Positions 23,048 to 35,945 of a DNA stretch of 64,000 nucleotides are shown here, piece by piece. This stretch comes from Gyrodactylus bullatarudis (taxonomy: Eukaryota; Platyhelminthes; Monogenea; Gyrodactylidea; Gyrodactylidae): NCBI GenBank assembly GCA_012064415.1, contig SSNU01000364.1:1-64000 (forward strand), written 5' to 3'. The first letter of the stretch is position 1; each line of letters begins with the position of its first letter. A model generated the notes under the pieces. The model was not told the DNA's origin. It made no database searches and was given only the letters and a program-made list of their open reading frames with translations. The position numbers and the translations under genes are program-made.

Positions 23048-26000
23048 TCTCTGTGTTTTAAATACAATTATATATTATACATGTTGATTGAGTCACTTCA
23101 CAAGAAGATAATTTTTCCTATTTGAGTTTTTAACAAAAGTTTGAGAACCTCTAAATTCACATCTACTAGCTTTGTTTTAATCCTAACTGACCAAGATCAT
23201 TTAGAATGTTTTTTTTTAAGATCTTGACCAATGAGAATTATTATTGGGAAGGTAGCGAAACGTTTGGCTGGCGATCAAAGAGAGATACATTGAAAGCTCA
23301 TGTTGATATTTAGAATTGAAATTTTGACGAGCCATCTGCTTTTAAGGCTGCTATGCTCCAAGGAAAATAGATCAAAGTATTATTAAAGTAATAAAGATAT
23401 AGTGATTTGAGAAATTTACATTTGGTGTAAATACACTTCTTGCTTCCGTGTTTCATATTGACATATATATTAGGAATAGATTTTTCAATTCTAATATGTT
23501 CAATTTGATTTTCCATGGATGAAAATGAATTTTCAGTTCAAATTATATAAAATTTTATCCAAAAATATCCAAAAGCGGTAGTTCCATTTTTAGTAAAAAA
23601 TCTCCCGAATTTGTTATTATTACTTTCAAGTAGTCATCGAAGGTTTTTTTGATAGAAATAGAGGACCCGTAAGACTTATGTTACTTATAGTATAGTGAAA
23701 ATGAGAAAAATATTTTAGCTTCTATCAGGAGAAATATGGCCGAAATCAAATTCAGCAAATTTTTCATTTAAATAGAGAATCATTGGTTCTGTTGCAACCA
23801 GCTCATAAAAAGATTTTGGACCATATATGTTTTATACATCAGTGGAATTCTTTTGAAAAGCCCTATCAGATTCTCTACTATATGTGGAAAGGGGATTCAT
23901 GAAATCATAAGAGATATCTCATTTGATTAGGGTATCTTTGAGTTGATAGGAAAAGTCAAAAATAGTCCTTGATCTCTTGAGTATCATCTTGAGTGTATTT
24001 AATTTATAATAGTATCTGTGGTAGAATGACTTTCTATATTACATTAACTATAGATCATGGTTATTTAAAGTCAAAATACTATAAGTAGCTTGGATTTACA
24101 AGTATGTCTGGAAGAGGGTTAATTCGAAAACTTGCATTTTTTCTGGAAAATCTCACTAATTTTTGGTATTGTTTACTGTTTCTTCTATAATTCAAGATAT
24201 TTTGAATTAATTTTTAAAACTATTTGATCTTCATCGTTGATTGATTGGAAAATTAACCCTTTACAATAATTATGATAAAAATTATTATTTTCGTTAATTG
24301 CTAAAATTTCGAAAAGTAATTGCTTGGTTTAAAAGGCTTCCTGAGATCCAAGAATTTAAATGGTAATGAATAAATAGAAAGTAATAAATTTTGAAGAGAA
24401 GCTATTCCGAATAGCCTATTCGAAATCTTTTCTATTCTACCCTTAATTTTCGGCGTTGAAACTTTTACCTTGAAGGATACCTCAAATTTTTGAATAAATT
24501 ATAAAATTCATGTACAATTTAACTACAGATGAGCACAACTAATTAAGGGAGGGTATGTGAAGAAGGTTCGCCCAAGGCAATTTAATCTAAATCCCATTTC
24601 TAGACGCTGGCGTATCCTTTGGAATAAGTAAGTTTAATTAAAACCTTGGCTAGATTTCTTGCCAATGAATGTTGGACTGATTTACAATGAAACACAAAAA
24701 TTTCAACTTCTTAATTAATGCACTTGGAAATTAATTGATGTAATTCTTTCATCAATTTTTAGAGCGCGGTGAAATGATTTTTGTAAAAATCATAAATCCC
24801 AAATTCATAGAGAATAGATTTCCACTATAACGTACTTTTTTTCTTACCTTTCTTATAAGTTCAGAAACTAATGATAGGGATATCCGTTGATGGAAGTATT
24901 ATAGTGTAAACAAAAAGGAAATGGCGATCTTATTGTTAATTTCAGATCAGTATATTCACAAATCAAGGAAACTAGCTCTAGGACTTTTATTAACAAAAGA
25001 AATACAGCTAATTAAGCATGTATCTTTTTGGATATCACTTGATTAAACAGATATGTTGGACAACAGAATGATTAATATATATTTATTTCTTCCCTGTAAT
25101 AATACCCAAACGATGTTACAAACGATAACTCAATTACGATAATCTTTTCAGAATTATTTTCATAATTTAATTCAAAATTATAATGTCTCTTTTCATCATC
25201 TTTATTTCTTGTTGAGTAATAACATACATATATATATATAATTCCCAATACAACTCAGTTTTTTTCTCTCTCAGAAAATAGTTCTCTAATTCAGTATTGG
25301 GCCAAGCATAGCCATATGTATTACATACTATGGTATATGAATATATATATTTTTTTACAGTCCCACTACTACTCAATCTGTCACTAATTGAATGAATAAG
25401 TATCTTTTAATTCTCATACTCGTTATATGCCCAAATGTTATGCTGTTGCCTGAAATTTCTCCCTTCGCTTAATTGAATAAATTATCCCTACTCTTGGAGT
25501 AATTTGGCCATCTCACATCTCTTGTAATTAGTGAAGGCGAACGAAATAATCTTCACTTTATTCTGATAAAGATTCTATGCTCAATGAAATTTTGGCGGTA
25601 CGTTTTTCAGGTTTAAATAACTAGCTTTCCAATCAATTGACCTAAAAAACCATAAGATGAGATTATATGTTAGAAAATCAAACTTGAATATTTTCGGTTT
25701 TTTCCACAATTCGAAACTTTGTAGCTGAATAGTTTTAAAAGAAAAAAGAATAATTTCGAAATATAAGTTGAAGAGAATACTTTGTTTTACGAGTAATAAA
25801 CTTCTCAGATTTCTATTTTTCTTCATGCAACCGAACTAAGTAAAATTTTTCGAATTTTATATTCAAGGGTTAAATCACCTGAATTTCACTTTCAAACCAT
25901 GTTATTTCTCGGTCTTAAATTTATTACAGAATTCGAATCTGAAGTCGTATCAATTCAGCATCTACACGAACCATAGGGGATGGCAAGAACCTTTGAATTT

Positions 26001-26863
26001 TAATTAGATAAAATTGTGAGTACATATTAACTAGCGCTGGGTTCATCAAAGTTTGGGTAAAAATATGGCATTTTGGAAATTAACTTAATCTATCTTTTTA
26101 CTTTTACTCAAGAAAATATCAAAATTGCTAAAATTCAGCAATAATCTACAAAAAAGTCTGAATTTTTAATAATTTTTTAGAGAGGAACAAGATGAACTAG
26201 GAATAAAATTAAATTTTAATTCAATGGGATGGGAATTAAATCGTTGGATAATTTCTCTGTAACTCTTTCTTTCATTAACTTAATCAGAAGATGATTGTTT
26301 CGTTAGTCTCTTTAGCTCAGATTTTTCCTCCTCTTCTCCTATCCATCTTGCGGGTGTGCGCTCCTTTACAAAGAGAATTTCCAACTAAACTTAAGGGTGG
26401 ATTGCCTCTCTGAAAGAAAATTTAATGTTTTCTAAAATATATGAAAACACATACTGTATCCCCCCAATGGGGCCCCCATCCACAAATTGGATTAGTTGGA
26501 TACGTTTGAGAAAAATTGAGAATTTTTTTTCAATGAAATTCAAAAAAATTTAATTACAATTAGCTTCTGATGAAATGAAAAAATAATTACACATGAAAGG
26601 ATACAAAGGAGTAAATAAATGTTTTGAAATTAGTCTATTTTTCATCCATAAAAAGATGAAAATTCCCTCCAAAATACCTAAAAACCAGTTAATCCTTTTC
26701 ATACCTGGAGGTTTAAAGAAACTTTCCTCATGAACTGTATCAGGGTATAGTTTTGCTAGAGAGATCATAAAATTCATACCCATAACAACTGAACAGCTAA
26801 CTGGTTATATTTTTTAAAGATATCCTATTCATCATTGAAAACGTTTTTAAAACTTTATTTCAG
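23048..26863. other. Intergenic, no supported gene
   Basis: Only short shadow frames (such as 23310-23516, 25167-25376, 25581-25826, 26550-26783 on the minus strand) without start context or recognisable domains. GGGTTAA at 25866-25872 may be another TTAA-element end. Confidence 0.35.
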
Positions 26864-27054
26864 TTAATTCCTTAAGAAGAGTAGTTTATGATGAACATTT
26901 CCTACTCTCAGCTTTTAACATGATTAAAGATAAATATGACATTATGAACTGTGATACTCTCTATCACACTCTTCACTCTATGAAGATCATCATGAGCGAT
27001 ATTCGCTCTAAAATAGACTATTCTATTACTCTATTATATCCCGATCTTCACTAA
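26864..27054 (+). pseudogene. Coding family X, longest copy (possible terminal exon)
   Basis: After an acceptor-like AACTTTATTTCAG the plus strand is open for 63 codons to TAA at 27052-27054. It reads LRRVVYDEHFLLSAFN, DKYDIMNCDTL, IRSKIDYS and LYPDLH-stop. The copy at about 30465-30560 shares the E-x-x-LLS, DK-x-D and NCD positions. No function is recognised. Several diverged copies argue for a mobile or repetitive family rather than a single gene. Confidence 0.4.
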
Positions 27055-27434
27055 AATTCCAGAATGATTATTGTAAAAATTTTTGAAATTAACATGGCAG
27101 TTACAATTTACAAACTGATTCAATTGTCTCATGTGCGATATTTTAAAGATCACTCAACCAGTTATGATTTTCATTTTTTCAAGAAAACTAGATTAACATT
27201 TTTATTTATTTTTTATATTTTCCATTGTACATATTAATTACTATATTTAATACAGATTATATTTCTAACCAAAAAAAGATTGAAAATCTGTTTTTTATAT
27301 TCTACATTTTCTAGTATACAGGCTGATCTGAATAGAAGATTATTTTTTAACAAACAAAAGACACGTGGCCCGATTTTGTCGGACTCAATGAAGACTATTC
27401 GACACAGCATAGAGATATGAGTGGAAGAAAAATT
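27055..27434. other. Intergenic, no gene seen
   Basis: AT-rich sequence with no supported frame. Confidence 0.3.
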
Positions 27435-27505
27435 TCTCATCAACCTATATAAACCTAATCTGTGTTGAGAAAAACTATTTCTATAATTGTCAACTACCTT
27501 GACCT
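27435..27505 (+). mobile_element. Penelope-like 3' tail fragment
   Basis: CATCAACCTATATAAACCTAATCT and GTCAACTACCTTGACCT align with 3294-3372 of the first Penelope-like relic. Confidence 0.4.
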
Positions 27506-29550
27506 CTCATCGATCAACATTACAATATCGATTGATTTCAAAATTCCCTCATTTGATGAAAGATGGAATTTCATTTGGGAAACAAACATGAATTTCGATG
27601 TATTATTATTTATTTTTTTTAATGACTTCTAAAAATAGAAAAGCTACTTATTAGCCCAGGCTGAATGACCTAGATTTGGTATGGTTTCCTTATCGAACGA
27701 ATCATCATCCATTTTATACGCCTATTCTTAACGCTCTCATATAAGAATAAAATTAAGGTGTCTGTTGATAATAAACCCAAAAATAACATCAGCGTAAGGG
27801 AAAGAGTGATGGAAACTCGCCAACAAGTCTGCGTATTATATCTTTATTAGTCATTAAAGAAAATTATCAAGTTACTATTTTAAGATTTAAGAGAAGTGTA
27901 GTCGAGGTTAACAACAGATTTTCTGCCTTCTGTTATCGTTGTGCATGATTAATTTCTGGGTAAGGAGTATTCGCCGTTCACAGAATGAAAATTTTTACAT
28001 AAAACCATTCTATGACTTGTTCTGTAGACAAAACGACTAGACCAATATGTAAAGAAGCTGATTTCGAAAGACGTTTAAAATTAATCAATTAGAATCGTGG
28101 TTTTTAGCTGCGCAGAGATAACCTATACTTTGATAAATTTTATAGTGTAATCTTTAATAAATATCCCTAATCTAAGAATATCCTTTTTGATTACTTGAAT
28201 GAAAACTCTTCCACTATCTCTACACGACAAGCGAAGTATCAATAAAAAAATTAGCCCAAAACATGAATTTGCTTAGGATGATTGGAAATTGCACGTTTAA
28301 AAGTCAATAAAACACCCAAATTAAATGGAAATGCATGCAGAAAGAACTTTAAGTGAAACTGTATCACGTTTCACTCTTAAAGTTTATTCCTCTAAAATAC
28401 TTTTCCCATTAAAAAATAATTAAATTAAAAACATACTTTTCCAGGGGTATGAAAAATTTCTTTCCTTGTTTATTACTTGTATTATTAGTGTACGTGAGAT
28501 TTTTGGAAAATGGTTACTCGTGGTTCTTATGAAAATTAAACCAAAGTTTCTTTGAATCCAATTTTAACTAAAGAAATTATTATGTATCTTGCTTATCTTA
28601 GAGATTCCTTATTGGACTGTACCAAAGAAAAAATTACACTAACTAAAATATATTCAAAAAAGTTACAGAAATAATTATGAAAATCTGGTTTAAATTGGAG
28701 AAGTATATCTGTAATATTTTCATGTCTTGAAAATTGATTCAGGGCAGTATGGTTTGAAGTAAAATAGAATCTTGTCTGAGATTGTATCTTGATTGAGGGA
28801 TGAGAGGTCGTTTACTGAAAAGGGATGCTGTGGCCGCAAGAGGGCCAAGACGGGACAGAGATTAAAGTCCTGCAACATAATCAAAATATTGACACTTGAA
28901 ATTGACATGAAACATAAAAGGGAATTATTTATAGTATATTATAGATATTTAGTTTCATGAAATTGCATTTTTTCATCTAACAGGTTGAAATATATATCTT
29001 GTTATATGAGGGGTGCCAAAATTTTCCCTCAACTAGATATGGGATATTGTTATTCTTTCGAACATGTAAATAAATTTTGTAAGCATACGATATCCTGAGC
29101 GAATAAACAAGTAATATACATGAATTACTATAAGATATTGAATTTTCAGTTTTTGATATTTGATATCAACGTGTTAATTTTATCCGAAATATAAACATAC
29201 TTAATTAGTTAGGATAAATTTGATTTTGAGCAAGCTTAGATATCATTATTATTATTATTATTCAATGAAATATGATCCAGTAACTGTTATTACAAGTGTT
29301 TGATTTGTAGTTGAAACATGGTCTTTAATTTGTTACAATAAAAATTTATGTGACTTTTTCTCAGTATCCATGCCAATTGTTAATCTGGAAATTGATTCGA
29401 ACTGTTTGCCCATACCAGAACAAAACGGCTAAGGTAATTTGAGACTTTTGGTCTGCGTTCCTATCCAGTGAACTGGGTACAATGGTTCAGAATAGATATT
29501 GGGATATTCTCAATACATTTTGGTCAGCTCATATTTAAAATCAAGAATTA
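27506..29550. other. Intergenic, no gene seen
   Basis: No supported frame. A (TTA)n microsatellite lies at 29245-29262. The minus-strand frame at 28720-28908 lies in a slightly GC-richer patch but shows no domain. Confidence 0.35.
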
Positions 29551-29643
29551 AACACATTGAACACTCTTACCCTGTTCTCTTATTTGTACTATCATTAATC
29601 TAACTCTGTATATAAATAAAAATGTTCGATTTCAAAAAAAAAA
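29551..29643 (+). mobile_element. tRNA-derived SINE, 3' part only
   Basis: AACACATTGAACACTCTTACCCTGTTCTCTT ... TTCGATTTC plus an A-run. It matches the 3' half of the full SINE at 53952-54121; the tRNA-like head is missing (5' truncation). Confidence 0.6.
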
Positions 29644-29789
29644 TCAATAAAAGAAAAAACACACTCACCGCAAGGGATTCGTTTTCATTTCACCGATGTT
29701 AAAATAGCCCTTAGTCTTTTTGTCATAATATGAACACTTCTTCTCAAGGATTTTCTTATTAACTCGCAGAAGTGTGTTCAATTGTTAGA

Positions 29790-29945
29790 TTTTTTTTTGA
29801 AATTGAAACATTTATATTTATTTATAGAAATGATTTGTACAAATAAGAGAACAGGGAAAGAGTGTTCAATAGGGTTTGAATCTAGGACCGAGAGTAAGAG
29901 GGTCCGAGTGAGAGGTGAGAGAGATACCACTACGCCACACCGGGC
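29790..29945 (-). mobile_element. tRNA-derived SINE, full-length copy
   Basis: On the minus strand: CCCGGTGTGGCGTAGTGGTATCTC (box A-like), CTCGGTCCTAGATTCAAACCC (box B-like), then a non-tRNA tail and an A-run (T-run at 29790-29798). It lies 150 bp from, and inverted to, the truncated copy at 29551. The frames here are shadows. Confidence 0.7.
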
Positions 29946-30464
29946 ATTGCTTTGTAACACTCAATCTTTGGTACGGAGATAATATTTAAAAAATTTTAGA
30001 GCTTTCTTCTATTTCTAAAATTACTAAAATCGCCCATCGATATGATTTTTTTTAGAAAACACGTTTATTACAAATTTGATATATATGTGTACAAAATAAT
30101 ATAAAATACTAATTGAGTTTTCTTGGGAACAAATTAGAAATGTCATTGAATCTTGATGGATGGAGAAATTCGACTTTTAATAAATAAACAAATAAGCCTT
30201 TCAAGTGATTTCGTTAGTATTCTGAGATTATTGAAGATTAGCATAAGTAGTCAAGTTTAGACCTTATACGAGACATTATGATTGAATTTTTTATCGATCA
30301 AGCTATAATAGGATAGTAAATAATGATTAGAGAAAGAGGGGTTTCTAAGGTTATATGAATTTTCAAGTAATTCAGCTGATGATAAATCTAATCTTTCATC
30401 ATAAAAAAATTCTCTGATACTTCGATCAGAATTGAAAGGTCTTACAATCTAAGAAATATGTCAT
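29946..30464. repeat. Intergenic with a family C fragment
   Basis: AAATTACTAAAATCGCCCATCGATATGA at 30016-30045 matches family C pieces at 46645 and 47343. No gene seen. Confidence 0.4.
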
Positions 30465-30560
30465 ATGAAAATAACTACTTACTCTCTACCTATAATAAAC
30501 TTAACGATAAATGTGACTTATCTAATTGTGACAACCTAAACTCGATTAAAAATATTATGA
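30465..30560 (+). pseudogene. Relic of coding family X
   Basis: The plus strand reads YENNYLLSTYNKLNDKCD then NCDNLNSIKNIMKII before a stop, aligned with the longest copy at 26864-27054. Confidence 0.35.
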
Positions 30561-31699
30561 AAATTATCTAAAATCGACTACACCTACTAAGTAGTAACTA
30601 CCAAGTGCTATTCGATTAAACTTTTCAGATTTACATCCAACACTAAACCATTGAAGATGTTTTACTCCAAAAGCCAATTCGATCGCAATCAAAAACTCTT
30701 TCAAGACTATGTTTGCATCCTTATAATGATAAACCATTAAATTATTTACTATTTATTTGTATTCTCCATTAGTATTTTGTTGCATTTCTTATTTTTCAAT
30801 ATAGATTTTATTCTAACAAAAAAAAGAGTTATGAATTTCTCTAACCTTCAAGGTCTTTCAAAGGAATAATAATTAATCAAGCCTTGAGCTGATGATGATC
30901 TCTGGGAGCTTCAATAAAACTCGAGACTGTCTCCATCCATTAACGCTAATTTTATTTTCTCTCCTTTTGTAATGTGTTTGTGTGTAGTTTTTTGTTCCCT
31001 TTGTTGAAGGGGATGATTTAATTAAATCATTCTTTTCTTCGTTAGTTTGGCCAATGTTTCCATGAATGGGTAATTGGCCACCACCCCACTACAAAAATTA
31101 TAATAATAAAATAATTACATAATTACAAGCTTCAAATAATTATTGGATTTACACGCTTCCTCCTCCCCCACCTATTTTATCCCAATTTTCTGAACTTGCA
31201 AGCAAACACTGTTTTTTTTTCTTTATAACCACTTGCTTGTATATAGCTGCGTGTGTGTGAGCTTTGTAGAGAAATAACACAATAATTAGGGAATAATAAT
31301 GATAATTATAATACAATTTGGGCATTTTATACTTCTCTCTTTTTTGAAAAAAAAATTTAACTTGGTGTACACTAACCAACAACACTAGCAGTAATTGAGA
31401 GGGGATGATGTGTAGATGTACAAATTTCTTTTTGGTAATTACTTACTATGTAATTTGTATTATAATGAACGTAAAAATGAGTAAATTCATTAAGTAATTA
31501 TAGTTAGGAATGGAGATGAACTTGTTGGAAAATTTCATTCAATTCAGAGCAATTGTGAAATGAATCTATGTAACTAACTGATCATTTATAAATTATATTA
31601 TGAGATTAAATTTTTGATGAGAATTCACTACTTTTTACAAAAGTCTCAATTTAAAAAAAATGCACAAATCAAAGCTCAAATTGTTTATAAGACTCTTTA
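30561..31699. other. Intergenic, no gene seen
   Basis: No supported frame. The minus-strand frame at 31149-31385 is low-complexity. Confidence 0.35.
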
Positions 31700-32204
31700 T
31701 TTTGAAATCGAAACATTAATATTATATATACAGAAATATTAGAGAGTATATAATCATAATTTGAACCAAGTAGTTCTTCACGGAGCTGTTCGGCTTATTT
31801 TGACTATAACGTTGTTCGCTTGCTAGCTGACTATGTTGACTTCTGGCTTGTATTGGTCTATCTGTAGAAAAAGAAAGGGTAATCTAAATTTTAAAAAATC
31901 TAATCTTAATTTTAATTTTCTTTCAAGAGATGAATTATATTCTCAGAGTTATTACTCTAATAATTCTGATTACTATAACAATCAATGTAAATTTTATAAT
32001 CCTTATTTTTTAAGAAATTCTCTCCCCTTTCTTTTTCTACTAATAGACCAATACAAGCCAGAAGACAACATAGTCAGGTAGCAAGCGAACAACGTTATAG
32101 TCAAAATATTAAGAGAGTGTTCAATGTGCCCGGTGTGGGAAGGCTTACCGAGAGTAAGACGGTTCGAATGAGAGGTGAGAGAGATACCACTACGCCACAC
32201 CGGG
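31700..32204 (-). mobile_element. tRNA-derived SINE split by a fold-back insertion
   Basis: The SINE tail (TTTTGAAATCGAAACATTAATATTATATATACAGAAATATT, 31700-31740) and the SINE head (32110-32204, ending CTACGCCACACCGGGG) are in the same minus orientation. They are separated by the element at 31753-32102. Together they make one SINE copy interrupted by a later insertion. Confidence 0.6.
31753..32102 (-). mobile_element. Fold-back element F2, short copy, nested in a SINE
   Basis: It has the same left tail (ATCATAATTTGAACCAAGTAGTTCTTCACGGAGCTG) and the same terminal GTTATAGTC as F1. The arms are only about 79 bp (31802-31880, 32024-32102) around a loop derived from F1's right arm. Flanks AATATTAGAGAGT (left) and AATATTAAGAGAGT (right) look like an imperfect target duplication of about 13-14 bp. 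Confidence 0.65.
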
Positions 32205-35089
32205 GATATGTTACATTTTTTTTGTTAGACAAACTATTTAGACTACTATTTTAAGGACTTCTTCTATAACTTGACCTGTGTAAAACTGATGTCCAAATTC
32301 CTTTTAACCTGGGTAAGTTATTCAAATATGCTGATCGTTCATCATGTCAACAGAGTTTGACCTTTCTTTTTTTGTGATAAATCGCTTCAGAACCTTGAGT
32401 GAATGGCTAACAACGAATAACAGGGATATATCGTCATGCTTTTTAGAATAAACTCTGATCCTTTTAAACATTAGGATCAGCAATTGACAAAAATTTCGAA
32501 GCTCGTCATTATAAATCCCACTATTTTATTTATGAGCTCATTTTATCATAGGACTCAAAAGCGTGTTTTGCTCCTCATTTTCCGGAGTGAATTATTGAGT
32601 GGATTGTAAAAATAGTGAATTCTCATCTTCATATCAACTAGGTTCCTTCCTTCAGTTTAGAATAACTTTTGATTTGTTTCCGAATTGATAGCTTATTCAA
32701 GAACAGGTTTAAAATGAAATCTTTTTTTTAAGGAACAAAGTTAAAGTAAATTCGGAATTCTTAAATTCAAGATTTAGATTTTAGTCCTGTATTGAAAACA
32801 AACTTATTCCTTGATAAAATCACAATTTGCGGAATAGTTCCAGCTTTTAATTACACATCTCCATAATCTCAGTAAAGACGAGTATTCTAAAAGGAGAATT
32901 AAACGAGAGATTAACTTTTTCTTTTCCTACGCTGATATAATTTCCCTTGAAAGAAATTGTACGAATAAAAGAGATTTTATCCAATTACAAATCTCAAGAA
33001 AAAGATGAGAAATCTCTGCGTTGCATGACACCGAAAGCTTCAGTAAGATTATTTTACAAGAATTGGAAATAGATACTGATACAATCTCTCTTTACCTTTA
33101 GGAAATGTCCAGCAATATTTTCCCCTTATAAATCGAAAAATAAATAAATAAATAAATAAATAATGCAAAAAAATTAGATAATTATCTATGTTTTTTGCAG
33201 GAGGGGAATATTTGAGGACAGAAATTATCATGTGGACAACATGATGAGACCGTGCCTGTCTCCATCTAAATTTTTGCACAGCAAAGAAATTTGACTTTTC
33301 CCCCTCGAAATGATTAAGAATCTCCCTCGTTTGGACAAACATGCATTTCTAATAAAACAATAATTGTAGGCAAACTTTACTTTATGTAATAATGAAAACC
33401 CTGCTGTGAATATGAAATTATATTCCGTGTGTGTGTGTGCGTGTGCGTATCAGAGTTTTATGGGTGGGGAGAATTTGAATGTAAATTATTCAGAATTATT
33501 TACTGAATAAAAAATAACATTGTCATTTTCTGTTACATGCATCACATTAACGATAATTTCAGTGGTACTTGTTATCTCTGAGAATGATTATGCAACAAGA
33601 CAACCAGGAGACATTTAACAAATCTACCCTCTGTATTTTATCGATTGGAACAGAGGTTTATTTATTTCCTACAAATCATTGAAAATTAAATAACGCGCTG
33701 AGTTAATTTTTCTCTATTCCTACCTGAAAATTAATGAATTAGACCGATCCGAGATATTTTCATGTTGAGGTTTCTAACAAAACGTATTTCATAGTGATAG
33801 TCTTATTTTAATCACTAAAAATAGCCGATAGTAAGAGCTTTGAAAATAATATCTAAAAAATTTTCTTTTAAGATCCAAGGAATTGGAAAAATAATATTTT
33901 TTGTTCTTAAGGTATTATCGTGAATTTTCAAAATTATTATCTTCAAGGTTGATTTTTGAGCTTAGCAAATTGTTAAAAAATCATCTCTCTACCTTAAAAT
34001 CCAGATTAAAAGCCATACCAAATGAAAAAATTCTAGGCTCTTTTCGAGTTTATGCGTTCATACGATAGAATATAAGAGGAAAAGAGAGGACATCTTTTGA
34101 TCCTTGTATTTTAAATTTTATTTAGATATGCATAATTCCAAATTAGTAACTGGAATTTATAGTGACAAAGTTTTTCGGATCATCTGATTTCTTGAAGAAA
34201 AGGTTCTAGAATTTAAAATCCAGATGATGGTGATGTGTTTCAAAGAGAACCTAAAAGTAGCTTCATGAAAATAAAAGTTTAAAATTATTTTCAAAATGAA
34301 AACAGTCTTTGAAACAATAAATTATAAGAAATATTTTCCATTTATTTATTCATTCAAATTTGTTGGCAACCGTAAAAGGATTAAGTTGAATATCAATCAT
34401 TGTCAGAATTCATTGCCAGCTTTTGTTTTTTCAAAATTCTTTTTTTCTTAATAGTTTTCTAATACTTTTTAATGGCATATAATGGCATATATATATAACG
34501 TATTATAATATCTGTGGAAGAGGATAAAAAACATTTTAATAGAGCAATAATGATATCTAAAAAGGTAATTTTCGACATTAGTTTTGCATACATATTAAAT
34601 ATGTATATATATATATATATATTAATACATCAAATTCTATTATAATCAGAGAATACAGTTTTGTACACTTAGAAAACCTTTTTTGCCCATAAATGGAGAA
34701 ATGTACACCACGTATACCCTGATGGTAAAGAGAGATGAAGTCTATTAAAACTTATCATTAGTCAAGAAAGGAGATATTAATCAAAGCGACACCAATGAAG
34801 GGAAGGAACAATAGAAAAAAGATAAGATATCCTAGAAAAATTACTAATAAATGCTATTAGAACTGATAATAATAGCATTATTGCACATTTACCTTAATAC
34901 TTTGTATAATTTAGGGCTGAAAGCTTTTCTCTGTCAAGAGTTTGGAACATTCTTTTGAAAAGAACTTTATGGGTCAATATATTGAGAATAGAGCTGCATC
35001 TAAAATGAATAGGAAAGTTATCTCTTCTAGTTCAAAGTTATAGTCTCGAAAATTTTACACCTAGTATCTTTGTCTAGATATTAGTATAC
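32205..35089. other. Intergenic, repeats only
   Basis: A family A terminus (GAATTCTCATCTTCATATCAACTAGG) lies at 32618-32643. Simple repeats: (AAAT)n at 33137-33163, (GT)n at 33428-33446, (AT)n at 34601-34622. The minus-strand frame at 33049-33342 includes the AAAT repeat and is not a gene. Confidence 0.45.
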
Positions 35090-35260
35090 TATTCTTATTT
35101 TTAACTCAAAGTTAAATAAAACGGAAGTCAAGCGCTAACTAGAGATTTAAAATATGCTATAACGCCATTAAATTTTTTTCATATCGGTAAAGTGGGCCTC
35201 ATGATCTAGATTCCAAAAAAATCTTGATAGAATTCGATTTCTAGATGAAAAAGTTGAGAA
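35090..35260. repeat. Family B end fragment
   Basis: CATATCGGTAAAGTGGGCCTCATGATCTAGATTCC recurs at 50903-50926 and, diverged, at 15330 and 15810. Confidence 0.45.
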
Positions 35261-35571
35261 TTTTGTAAAGATAATAAATACCCATCATTAACGACTAAAT
35301 TGAAATCAATCTTCAAGACTTGGTTAAGATAATTCCATCCTAGATCATTAAAAGTTGAGATAAGAGAACTTTCTGAGAAAAGATTGAAAAAATTGAAACA
35401 TTTTGATGGTTTATAGTAATATGGTCCAAAAGCTCAAGCTATTCTGGATATTCTGGATGAATAGTCTTTGCCTTTATGATATTTTCACAAATAGTTCATT
35501 GGTTGCAATAGAAACAATGATTTTTCTCGTGATTGAAGTTAAACCATTTTTCTCCCAATCATTTTCAATAT

Positions 35572-35945
35572 AAAGTTGATTAATATGAAATCGGGAATCT
35601 ACGATTTTTACAGAAATCTCGATTTTTTTCATCAAGAATTTGTTAGAGATTTTTTGGAATCCAACTCAAGTTGGCCACTTTTACCATTTGAAGAAAAAAA
35701 ATTTTTTAATGAAAAATATGGTCATTTTTCAAATATCGAGTTAGCACCAAAATTCCATTTTTCGAACTTTGAGCTGAAAATTTTTATTGATTTGAAAGTT
35801 TGGAAGGTGATCAAAAGAGTTTTTTTAAGATCAGGATTAGACAAAAAGCTGAATAGCATCGTCAAATAATCGACGGTTTCCCCATTTTCGAGAGATTTTG
35901 AATTATCGAAATTTCATAGATTTCCAACTTCATATAAGTTAGCTT
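35572..35945. repeat. Fold-back element, family B
   Basis: CGGGAATCTACGATTTTTACAG ... TTTTTTGGAATCCAACTCAAG at the left matches the arm at 21605-21690. A short complement (ATAGATTTCCAACTTCATAT) closes it at 35916-35935. The plus-strand frame at 35576-35869 is a by-product. Confidence 0.5.

Noticed and set aside
28720..28908. Minus-strand frame in a GC-richer patch
   Set aside because: No domain, no splice context, no second copy in the window.
30890..30950. CTGATGA motif resembling a hammerhead ribozyme core
   Set aside because: The GAAA box and helices expected around it are not present.
33049..33342. 97-residue minus-strand frame
   Set aside because: Includes the AAAT microsatellite at 33137-33163 and shows no domain.
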